Translations under genes and position numbers: made by a program
Source of the DNA: Kitasatospora cheerisanensis KCTC 2395
Lineage (GTDB): Bacteria; Actinomycetota; Actinomycetes; Streptomycetales; Streptomycetaceae
Assembly (NCBI RefSeq): GCF_000696185.1
Contig: NZ_KK853997.1
Coordinates: 4,320,410-4,384,409 of the forward strand
Direction: 5' to 3'
DNA: 64,000 bases
Shown: piece by piece, positions 1 to 6,527 of the stretch
Layout: each line of letters begins with the position of its first letter
Position numbering within the stretch: the first letter of the stretch is position 1
The notes under the pieces: generated by a model
Told to the model about the DNA's origin: nothing
Databases searched by the model: none
Seen by the model: only the letters and a program-made list of their open reading frames with translations

Positions 1-310
1 GTCCGCCGAGGGCGTAGGGGCCGTGCTGAACAGCGAGCGGCAGCGCCCAGTGCGCGTAGAAGGGCGACAGGGCCGCGCCAGTCACGGTGGACGGGCGGAC
101 GACCGCCTTGACGGTGCGCCGGACCTTGGCCCAGTCGACGGTGTGGTGGTGGTCCGGGGGCAGGACCGGGATCACGGGCTGCGGCAGCTGGTGGTGGTAG
201 GCCGGCTGAACCGGGACCGGGGCCGGGGCCTGGGTGTGCGGGAGGTAGGGCCAGGTGCCGGTGGTGGCGGTGTTCGGCGGGTAACTCGGCGGCGCGGGCG
301 GGGTGTTCAC
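1..310 (-). CDS. Proline-rich protein of the integrated element, 3' end outside window
   Basis: The start is GTG at 308-310, overlapping by GTGA the stop of the small membrane protein upstream; the frame stays open to the left edge, so only about 103 residues are visible. The N-terminus is rich in Pro, His and Tyr (MNTPPAPPSYPPNTATTG, later a PDHHHTVDW stretch). It is followed by a basic segment (KVRRTVKAVVRP) and a more hydrophobic run, which may lead into a membrane segment. I do not recognise the family. Its position downstream of small element genes suggests a transfer or spread-type accessory protein, but that is inference from context only. Confidence 0.5.
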   Translation of the reverse strand, partial: MNTPPAPPSYPPNTATTGTWPYLPHTQAPAPVPVQPAYHHQLPQPVIPVLPPDHHHTVDWAKVRRTVKAVVRPSTVTGAALSPFYAHWALPLAVQHGPYALGG

Positions 311-420
311 CGGGCGTTCCTCCGGCTCCGGCTGCGGCGGGTGCCGACGACGAACGCGGCGGAGAGGCCGAAGAAGAGCGCGGCGTCCCCCAGCCACAGC
401 AGCAGGCTGAGCAGGTCCAT
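307..420 (-). CDS. 37-aa single-pass membrane protein
   Basis: A short frame reading MDLLSLLLWLGDAALFFGLS and ending in an Arg/Ser-rich tail (TRRSRSRRNAR). It has one hydrophobic segment of about 25 residues followed by positive charges, so it probably sits in the membrane with its C-terminus in the cytoplasm. Its stop overlaps the GTG of the next gene, which supports translation of both. No family is recognised. Very small membrane proteins of this sort are common among the spread genes of streptomycete conjugative elements, but there is no specific match to claim. Confidence 0.5.
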   Translation of the reverse strand: MDLLSLLLWLGDAALFFGLSAAFVVGTRRSRSRRNAR

Positions 421-483
421 GTGCGTGTCTCCAGGTCAGGGGAGGTGCGCACCCCAGGTGTGCAGGGGTGCGCACCTGGGTGT

Positions 484-681
484 TCAGGAGGAGGTGGGGC
501 GGCCGAACGGGTAGCCGACGGCGGGGCCGGAGTCACGGTCGTGGACCGCGCCGGTGCGGGCGTCGCTGGTCGGCTCGGCGGCCGCGGTGGCCTGGCGGTG
601 GGCGTTGGCGTAGAAGCCGTCGGCGTCGCCGGCGCCCTGGCGGTGGGCGTTGCGCTCCCACCAGCTCGTCGTGTCGCTCAT
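484..681 (-). CDS. 65-aa hypothetical protein of the integrated element
   Basis: The frame begins MSDTTSWWERNAHRQG and contains a repeated Asn-Ala-His-Arg-Gln motif (NAHRQGAGDADGFYANAHRQAT), then a hydrophilic tail. The ATG has a good ribosome binding site (GAAGGGGAT, about 5 nt upstream). A longer frame reading back to 846 is open but overlaps the preceding gene heavily and is low complexity, so I prefer the ATG at 681. It starts just after the stop of the membrane protein gene upstream (11 bp gap), so it is co-transcribed with it. Function unknown. Confidence 0.55.
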   Translation of the reverse strand: MSDTTSWWERNAHRQGAGDADGFYANAHRQATAAAEPTSDARTGAVHDRDSGPAVGYPFGRPTSS

Positions 682-691
682 CAGATCCCCT

Positions 692-1741
692 TCAACCGGC
701 GGAGCGGGAGAGGAGACGGCGGACGGTCTCGCGCTTGATGCTGGTGCCGTGGACGCGGCGGACGGCTGCGAGGACGGCGTCGAGGTCGTTTCCGACTGTC
801 CGGACAGCGGATCGGACGGTGTCGGTGATGGTGTCGTTCGGGGCATGCGGGGCGAGGGCGAGCACCTGCGCTGACCTGCTGTCCGGGCTGTCCGGCTGCT
901 GTCCGGACAGGGATCGGACAGTGTCCGCGTCGGTGTCGATGCCGATCCGGGCCAGCGCCTCGACGAGCTCCTCGGCGTCGGCGTCAGGGGTCGTTGCGAG
1001 GGCGGCGCGGACAGCGGACCGGACAGTGGCGGACGCCCGGCCCGGCTGTCCGGACGGCTTGTCCGGGTCGGGCAGGGGGCGGTCGACGGTCACGGTCTCC
1101 GGGGCCGTGGTGCCGTAGGCCTCCCGGTACGCGGCGAGGTGGCCGCGCGAGCGCTCCAGCTGCCGCTCGACGACCGCGAGGGCGAGTTCGGCGCCGGCCG
1201 CGGCCTGGCGGCGGGCGACGTACTGCTGCGCGACCGGGGAGAGTTCACGGGCGGTCGCCCTGATGGCGAGCGTCCACACGCCCTTGGCGATCAGGGACAC
1301 CAGGGCCCCGATCACGCCGACGGCGAGGCCGGTCTTGCCGCCGGCCCGGAAGCCGTTCGCGGCGATGGCCGCCATGGAGATGCCGAGAGCGAGGAACCCG
1401 CCGATCCGGGGGGCCGTGGCCCGTCGGGGGTCGTGGCGGGCGAGCCACTCCAGGGCCATGCAGATGATCCAGGCGGCGTCGAAGGTGGCGGCGACGCCGT
1501 ACGCGACGGGCGGCAGGACGCCGCTGAGGGCGAGCAGCGAACCGATGCTGTCGGTGGACCAGGTGACGGCGAGCGCGAGGAGGACGCCGGTGCCGGCGGC
1601 GACGCCGCCGAGGACGGCGCGATCCCAGTCGCGGGGGACCGCGACGGTGTACTCCTCCTCCACCAGTTCGACCGGCGCGCCGGGGAAGGGGGCAAAGGGG
1701 GTGAGGCGGGTGCGCGTGACGTTGCGCGTGAGCAGGCTCAT
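692..1741 (-). CDS. Multi-pass membrane protein with cytoplasmic C-terminal domain
   Basis: 349 residues. After a roughly 40-residue cytoplasmic start there are about four hydrophobic segments between residues 45 and 165 (AVLGGVAAGTGVLLALAV, IGSLLALSGVLPPVAYGV, a Trp/Ile-rich segment, and GLAVGVIGALVSLIAKGV). A long Ala/Arg-rich helical region follows, then a C-terminus with two short helix-turn-helix-like units (DAEELVEALARIGIDTDADTVRSLS and DLDAVLAAVRRVHGTSIKRETVRRLLS). This layout of membrane N-terminus and DNA-binding-like tail resembles SpdB or DUF2637-type proteins of actinomycete integrative elements, a resemblance I infer from architecture only. It precedes two tiny genes in the same minus-strand run. 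Confidence 0.6.
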   Translation of the reverse strand: MSLLTRNVTRTRLTPFAPFPGAPVELVEEEYTVAVPRDWDRAVLGGVAAGTGVLLALAVTWSTDSIGSLLALSGVLPPVAYGVAATFDAAWIICMALEWLARHDPRRATAPRIGGFLALGISMAAIAANGFRAGGKTGLAVGVIGALVSLIAKGVWTLAIRATARELSPVAQQYVARRQAAAGAELALAVVERQLERSRGHLAAYREAYGTTAPETVTVDRPLPDPDKPSGQPGRASATVRSAVRAALATTPDADAEELVEALARIGIDTDADTVRSLSGQQPDSPDSRSAQVLALAPHAPNDTITDTVRSAVRTVGNDLDAVLAAVRRVHGTSIKRETVRRLLSRSAG

Positions 1742-1816
1742 GGGTCGTGGGCTCCGGGGAGTGAAGCCCGGGTCGAGGAAGGGTGCCGCCTCGGCCCGGG
1801 CTGGGCGGTGGGCGGG

Positions 1817-2284
1817 TCAGGCGCAGATGACGCAGCGGTGGTCGGCGATCTCGCTGTCGTGGCAGCGGTCGACGCAGTTCCGGCAGTAGTCGGTCTGCTT
1901 GTAGCGGTCGTGGCCGTCCCAGCGGGTGTCGGAGGCGTCGAACGGCCGCTTGCAGCGGGCGCAGGTGCCGGTGGTGATCCGCAGCCCGTTCTTGGCCGCC
2001 CAGTCGCGGGCGTTCTTCTCTTCGAGGGCGGCGCGGTGCTCCTCGAAGTCGACGTAGCCGTAGGCCTCGTAGCTCAGGGGCCCGAAGGTGAGGACGGCGG
2101 ACAGGTTGCCCTCCGCGTCGGAGGTGGTGGTGAGACTGTGCTCGGCAGCGAAGACGGCGACCGCCGAGTTGGTGCTGAGCGGCAGAAGGAAGCGGGGGTT
2201 CGACGGGGCGGCCACGTCGGGGTTGGCCTCCAGCCAGTCGGCGAACTGGCGGATGCCGTTGATCAGTTGGGCGCGGTCGGACAT
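1817..2284 (-). CDS. Hypothetical protein with C-terminal zinc-ribbon-like cysteines
   Basis: 155 residues. The first two thirds are a mixed alpha/beta sequence without a recognisable motif. The C-terminal 50 residues carry paired cysteines (CARCKRPF, then CRNCVDRCHD, then HRCVICA), a pattern typical of a small zinc-binding ribbon. The ATG is preceded by AAGGGGAC. It lies in the minus-strand run of accessory genes of the integrated element. Function unknown; zinc binding is inferred from the cysteine spacing. Confidence 0.6.
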   Translation of the reverse strand: MSDRAQLINGIRQFADWLEANPDVAAPSNPRFLLPLSTNSAVAVFAAEHSLTTTSDAEGNLSAVLTFGPLSYEAYGYVDFEEHRAALEEKNARDWAAKNGLRITTGTCARCKRPFDASDTRWDGHDRYKQTDYCRNCVDRCHDSEIADHRCVICA

Positions 2285-2410
2285 GGGTGTCCCCTTGAAG
2301 GTGGTGTGGTGGCCCGGGCCGAGGGCTTGGTCACTTCGGCCCGGGCGGTTGATGCAGCGGTGACCGCGGCGCGGTGCGGTGCGCTGGCACTTCCGCTGGG
2401 GAGGTGGGGC

Positions 2411-2575
2411 CTACTGACCGGGGGTGGGCTCGCCCTTGACGACGTAAAGGCCGGTGGGCGGCTCGTACGCGGTCTCGACGCTGGTGTAGCCGCGGCTGAG
2501 GGCCTCGTCGGCGATCGCGGCGATGCAGGCGGCGGCGCCGGGGACGTCCTTGTGCATGACGGTGATGGTGTCCAT
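2411..2575 (-). CDS. 54-aa hypothetical protein
   Basis: The frame begins MDTITVMHKDVPGAAACIAA and ends VVKGEPTPGQ. Its ATG shares the A of the TGA that ends the sigma-like gene upstream, so the two are translationally coupled. The sequence looks like a small compact alpha/beta fold with no signal peptide. The family is not recognised. The 120 bp between this stop and the next gene's ATG contain GC-rich sequence with no clear hairpin. Confidence 0.5.
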   Translation of the reverse strand: MDTITVMHKDVPGAAACIAAIADEALSRGYTSVETAYEPPTGLYVVKGEPTPGQ

Positions 2576-3294
2576 CAGGCGGCCTGCTGTGCCGGCGGGG
2601 GGACGGGCTTCGGCCGGCCGACGGTGGCGGGCGGCTTGCGGAACGTCTCGCCCGGGTTGCGCTGCGGCAGCGGGTCGGGGTCGCTGTGGAGCGACACCGC
2701 CCCGTCGTTCCACGCGGCGCGGGCCAGCGCGACCTGCTCTCCGGCCACCCGGAAGTCGTTCAGGGCGGCATCGCGCAGGATGCCGAGTCGGCCTGCGCGG
2801 AGCTGGGTGCGGCGGACGGAGTCCGGGCGGGTGGAATTGCGGACGGCCAGCAGGGCGATTCGGTGGCGGCGGTCCATCGTCCGGTAGTCGTCGGCGGCCT
2901 GCGCGAGGCGCTCCTTCGCGACCTCCAGGTCGGCCAGCAGGCTGGCGAGGTGGGGGGTGTCGGTGGCGGCGCTGGGGATCTCTGTGTGGTTGCCGAACGC
3001 GAAGTCGGTGGGCTGCTCGTGGCTGCTGGCGAGCCGGAAGTGATCGGTGATCACGTGGCTGGCGATGGCGTTGAGGATGCCCCGGGGGCGCTCGACGACC
3101 AGGCCGCCGACCAGGGAGCGCCAGAGGCGCAGGAAGGTCTCGCTGGTGAGGTCCTCGGCGAGGTGGCGGTCGGTGCGGTGCAGGTGCGCGGCGATGTACA
3201 GGGTGATCTGCCGGGAGTGGTCACGGTAGATCGCCTCGAACTGGGCGCGGGCGGGAGCGGGCCCGGTGGGCACGCTAAGGTTCTGGTGGCTCAT
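2575..3294 (-). CDS. Sigma-70 region 2-like protein lacking region 4
   Basis: 239 residues. Residues about 18-75 match the sigma-70 region 2 pattern: FEAIYRDHSRQITLYIAAH, then DRHLAEDLTSETFLRLWRSL, then a region resembling 2.4 that ends in ITDHFRL. The rest is helical with a basic middle (DYRTMDRRHRIALLAVRNS) and a Pro-rich tail, and no sigma region 4 helix-turn-helix is visible. It could be a sigma-like regulator that contacts core RNA polymerase but lacks -35 recognition, or a diverged ECF factor. It sits among small regulators of the integrated element. Confidence 0.6.
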   Translation of the reverse strand: MSHQNLSVPTGPAPARAQFEAIYRDHSRQITLYIAAHLHRTDRHLAEDLTSETFLRLWRSLVGGLVVERPRGILNAIASHVITDHFRLASSHEQPTDFAFGNHTEIPSAATDTPHLASLLADLEVAKERLAQAADDYRTMDRRHRIALLAVRNSTRPDSVRRTQLRAGRLGILRDAALNDFRVAGEQVALARAAWNDGAVSLHSDPDPLPQRNPGETFRKPPATVGRPKPVPPPAQQAA

Positions 3295-3380
3295 GACGGA
3301 GGTCCGATCTCCTGAGTGGGCAAGTGGTCCCCGGTCGGCGTTGCAGTCGCCTCACCGGGGGCCCTCTTGCGCGTGTGGGC

Positions 3381-3626
3381 CTATTCAGTTGTCGGGGCCG
3401 GGTTGGGTTCGGGCGTTGCAGTCGCCCGGTTCTCCCGGATTGCCTTGCGTACCGCGGTCGGTGTGATTCCGAGTTCGCGGGCTACAGCACTCTTGCTGCC
3501 GAGCTGTGCGACGCCGTCAACCAGGGCCTGGGCCCTCCTCGCGGCGCTCGCCGACATCTCTGCCAGCAGATCGCGCTGTAGCCGATCTTCGGCTTCAACC
3601 CGATCGCGCCATGTGGTTTCTGGCAC
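3381..3626 (-). CDS. Small helix-turn-helix DNA-binding protein
   Basis: 81 residues. The middle carries a clear helix-turn-helix (QLGSKSAVARELGITPTAVR followed by KAIRENRA), preceded by an Arg/Glu-rich helix and followed by a Pro/Thr tail. It is probably a regulator of element genes. It lies in the gap between the sigma-like gene and the cysteine-rich protein gene, read in the same direction. Confidence 0.6.
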   Translation of the reverse strand: MPETTWRDRVEAEDRLQRDLLAEMSASAARRAQALVDGVAQLGSKSAVARELGITPTAVRKAIRENRATATPEPNPAPTTE

Positions 3627-3658
3627 GACGTCAGATTACTAGAACGCTAGGGTTCTGG

Positions 3659-4279
3659 TCAAGCCGCCTTGGCCACCTCGGCCGCCAGGTCGAGCCAGGA
3701 CGAAGCCGGGTAGGACGCCCGGCACCACCGGCAGACCACCGGCCGACCGGGCGTCGCGAGCAGCACCGCGCCGCACACTTCCCCAGCCTCGTCCGTCCAG
3801 GTGCAGGTGCCCGCCCGCAGTGGCCGCTCCTGCGGGGCGATGATCGAGCGGGCCGAGGCGTGCAAGTCGCGGATCTCCTCGGCGAAGGTGCCGGCCTGCT
3901 GCCACTCCCTGGTGATGTACGGAAGCAGGCCGCGCAGCCCGGCGGACGCCCGGCGAACCCGGCCCCGGTAGTCCCCGAACGGGGACGGCCAGTGCTGCCC
4001 GGCGTCCTCGTGCACAGCCTGGCGCCACGTCTCCAACACGGTCACCATGCCCCCCGGGCCGCGCATGTCGAGCGCCGGCTCGGCCACCGGCAGCGGCGCA
4101 TCCGGGCGGGGGCAGCCCGACCCGACGGCAGTGGACACCTGCGACGACGGCCGGAGGTGAGCCTCCAACGCGTCGTACAGCGCCGGCATCAGGCTCAACT
4201 GCCCGTCCAGCCGGGTGGTGCAGCGCGCGCACAGGTACTTGCCGGTGGTCTGCTGCTCGCAGGCCAGGCAGATCGTCAT
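3659..4279 (-). CDS. Cysteine-rich (zinc-binding) hypothetical protein
   Basis: 206 residues with two metal-site candidates. At the N-terminus is MTICLACEQQTTGKYLCARC (two CxxC pairs). At the C-terminus is GTCTWTDEAGEVCGAVLL followed by VVCRWCRASYP. The middle part is helical. Proteins with such paired zinc ribbons are frequent in actinophages and integrative elements, but no function is established for this type that I can name. Its ATG overlaps the stop of the LuxR-type HTH gene (ATGA), so both are one translational unit. Confidence 0.6.
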   Translation of the reverse strand: MTICLACEQQTTGKYLCARCTTRLDGQLSLMPALYDALEAHLRPSSQVSTAVGSGCPRPDAPLPVAEPALDMRGPGGMVTVLETWRQAVHEDAGQHWPSPFGDYRGRVRRASAGLRGLLPYITREWQQAGTFAEEIRDLHASARSIIAPQERPLRAGTCTWTDEAGEVCGAVLLATPGRPVVCRWCRASYPASSWLDLAAEVAKAA

Positions 4280-4530
4280 GCCTCCTCCTCGTGGTCGTGG
4301 TGCTGGGCGACGTCGGCCGGCAGAGCGCCGGTCGCGATGGCGAGCGCAACAGCGTGCGGGCCGGACACTGCACCGAGTTTGAGGAAGGTGCGGTGAAGCG
4401 AGGTCTTGACGGAGTTGAGACCGCCGTAGACGTCGAGGGCGATGTCGGCGTACCGGTGGCCGCGGGCGAGGCGGGCGAGGATCTCGACCTCGCGCGGCTC
4501 CAGCGGCTGACCGTACAGCGGGATCGTCAT
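4276..4530 (-). CDS. Small LuxR-type helix-turn-helix protein
   Basis: 84 residues, almost entirely one GerE/LuxR-type HTH domain: LEPREVEILARLARGHRYAD, then SVKTSLHRTFLKLGA. No receiver or ligand domain is attached. I choose the ATG at 4530 because the upstream continuation reads into the helicase gene and is low-complexity. It ends in a His/Glu cluster (QHHDHEEEA). A stand-alone LuxR HTH of this kind fits a local transcription regulator of the element. Confidence 0.65.
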   Translation of the reverse strand: MTIPLYGQPLEPREVEILARLARGHRYADIALDVYGGLNSVKTSLHRTFLKLGAVSGPHAVALAIATGALPADVAQHHDHEEEA

Positions 4531-4552
4531 GAGGCTCTCCAGGTGCAGGTGG

Positions 4553-6166
4553 TCAGGCAGCGGTCGATACGGGGGAGCTAGCCATCCAGGGGTCCAGCAA
4601 GGCCGAAGCCTCGGCGACATCGAGCGCATCGGACACCTCGCCGGCCGTAGAGCCGGGAGCGACACGGAGTCCACGATGGCGCGCCATGCCCAGCTGGCGG
4701 GCGGACGCCGGTCGACTGCGCCAGGCAGAGCCCTTCATGGTCAGGGCGCGGCCGTCGATGCGCGTCGCGCCGATCTCTGCCCACCGCATCGCTTCGTGCT
4801 GCGGTACTTCGATGTCCCGGGCCGGAGGCGTTGGGCCGGTGCCCGTCGCCCAACGGCGGATGCGGAAGCGCCCCGGCACCGCGCCGGGGATCAGGAAGTA
4901 GTAGGCGGTGCCGGCCGGGATGAACCAGGCGCCGCCGACGGTGCGCAGCCACCGGATCCGGGAGGTGTGGAACAGGTCGATGTCCTCCCAGCGAACGGCC
5001 AGGGCCCGGCCGGCCGCGGCGGGCGCCTCGGTCTCAGCGTCGACGGCCTCGATGAGGCTCTGGTCAGGGCGCATCTCGGTGACGGCGTGGCCGGTCAGGT
5101 CGACGATCGAGGCCAGCTTGTGGCGAGTGCTGGAGCCGACGACGTCGAGGACCAGGGCGTCGCCCTTGCCCGGGGCGGGGCGCAGTACGCGGCCGACCAT
5201 CTGCACGTACAGCCCGGCCGACTTGGTGGGTCGGGCGATGACCGCGCACGACGCCCAGGGCGCGTCCCAGCCCTCGGTCAGGACCATGCAGTTCGTCAGC
5301 ACCTGGAGGGTGCCGTCCTTGTACTGCTGCAGAACGGTCTGCCGGTCCTCGGCGGCCATGTCGCCCCACACCGCAGCGGCCGGGATGCCGCGGCCAGTGA
5401 GGACGTCGGCCATGCTGCGGGCGGTGGCCACGGTGGGGGTGAAGACGACGCCGGATCGGTCGGCGGCGTGCTCGGCGTAGGCGTCCGCGACGACCAGGGC
5501 CGCGCCGGCGTCCTCCATCGCCTGGCCGAGCTGGCCGTCCTGGAGGTCGCCCCCGCGGGTCTTCACCGCGTCGAGGTCGAGGCCGTCGACGATGACGCGC
5601 TTGCCGCGGACGTCGACCAGGTGGCCGGTCCTCATGAGGTCCAGGACGTCGAGCTGGAACGCGACCGCCTGCCAGACGTCGCCGAGGCCGCCCTCGGTGC
5701 GGGTCATCGTGGCGGTGAAGCCGGCCACCGGCACTCCATCCCAGGCACCGAAGTGGTCGAGCACGGTGAGGTAGGTGTCGGCGGCGGCGTGGTGGCACTC
5801 GTCCACGACGATCAGGCCGATGCCGGTGATCGGGGCGCGGCGCCGGAGGCTGGCCAGGGTCTGGATGCTGGCGACCACGACGTCCACGCCGCGGTGCTCG
5901 TTCTGGCCGGCCTTGACGATGCCGACCTTGAGGTGTGGGGCGACGGCCCGGATCTTCGCGGCGGCCTGCTGGATCAGCTCCTCGCGGTGGGCGATGACGA
6001 GAGCGCGGCGGCCGAAGCGGGCGATGAGGTGGGAGAGCACCACGGTCTTGCCAGCGCCGGTGGGCAGCACGACGGCGAGGCGGTTGTCCGTGCTGTTGCG
6101 CCAGCCGCTGATCAGGCGGTCGATGGCCTCGCTCTGGTACGGGCGGAGGGTCAGGGTGCCGGTCAC
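4553..6166 (-). CDS. SF2 DEAD/DEAH-type helicase
   Basis: 537 residues. The N-terminus has a Q-motif-like start (LRPYQSEAIDRLI), Walker A LPTGAGKT, motif Ia region, DECH box (VVDECHHAA), and motif III GFTATMTRT. The second RecA domain follows with VFTPTVATARSMADVL, GWDAPWASCAVI and QMVGRVLRPAPGKGDALVLD (motif VI). It resembles the helicase subunit of type I/III restriction enzymes and phage or plasmid helicases. No nuclease domain is visible. It is read toward the small regulators and lies downstream of the repeat-rich gap, so it probably works with the prim-pol protein in element replication. Confidence 0.85.
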   Translation of the reverse strand: MTGTLTLRPYQSEAIDRLISGWRNSTDNRLAVVLPTGAGKTVVLSHLIARFGRRALVIAHREELIQQAAAKIRAVAPHLKVGIVKAGQNEHRGVDVVVASIQTLASLRRRAPITGIGLIVVDECHHAAADTYLTVLDHFGAWDGVPVAGFTATMTRTEGGLGDVWQAVAFQLDVLDLMRTGHLVDVRGKRVIVDGLDLDAVKTRGGDLQDGQLGQAMEDAGAALVVADAYAEHAADRSGVVFTPTVATARSMADVLTGRGIPAAAVWGDMAAEDRQTVLQQYKDGTLQVLTNCMVLTEGWDAPWASCAVIARPTKSAGLYVQMVGRVLRPAPGKGDALVLDVVGSSTRHKLASIVDLTGHAVTEMRPDQSLIEAVDAETEAPAAAGRALAVRWEDIDLFHTSRIRWLRTVGGAWFIPAGTAYYFLIPGAVPGRFRIRRWATGTGPTPPARDIEVPQHEAMRWAEIGATRIDGRALTMKGSAWRSRPASARQLGMARHRGLRVAPGSTAGEVSDALDVAEASALLDPWMASSPVSTAA

Positions 6167-6527
6167 GGGGTCGCCTTCCTGGCTCGGTGCGGGGATGTGA
6201 GGGTGGGCTGCGGGTATCTCTGCGGGAATCTACGGCGGTGGCCGGAGTGCTTCTGAGCTGCTGCTTTGCGGGCTTTGCGGGTATCTGCGGAATGTTCTTC
6301 AGGCCGTGGCGTGAAGAGCAGAGGTGGATCTGAATCACCCTGGCTACGTGCCGGGAGAAGAGGGGATGTAGTACGCGGGTGCCTGTAGAAGCGGGCCCCG
6401 GAGTTCCCCGCAGATCCCCGCATCCCCGCATCAGTGCTGGTGGGAGCAGTAATCGAGCGCTGCGGGAATCCCGCCGTCTGCGGGGATGTGATCCCCGCAG
6501 ATCCCCGCAGGTACAGCTGCCGGGCCC
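6167..6527. repeat. Repeat-rich gap, candidate replication origin of the element
   Basis: The gap between the replication protein and helicase genes is filled with variants of the word TGCGGGGAT in both orientations. Examples are TGCGGGGATGTGAGG near 6188, CTGCGGGTATC and CTGCGGGAATC at 6209-6232, three more between 6266 and 6292, a TTCCCCGCAGATCCCCGCAT block at 6404-6423, and TGCGGGAATCCCGCC at 6460-6475. A perfect 10-bp inverted repeat CTGCGGGGAT-GTG-ATCCCCGCAG spans 6478-6500 and is followed at once by a third copy at 6501-6510. The density and mixed orientation fit iterons for an initiator protein, or operators for the adjacent genes. Origin function is inference. Confidence 0.55.

Noticed and set aside
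4529..6256. A 575-codon plus-strand frame
   Set aside because: Antisense to the SF2 helicase with its Walker A and DECH motifs; no domain in the translation.
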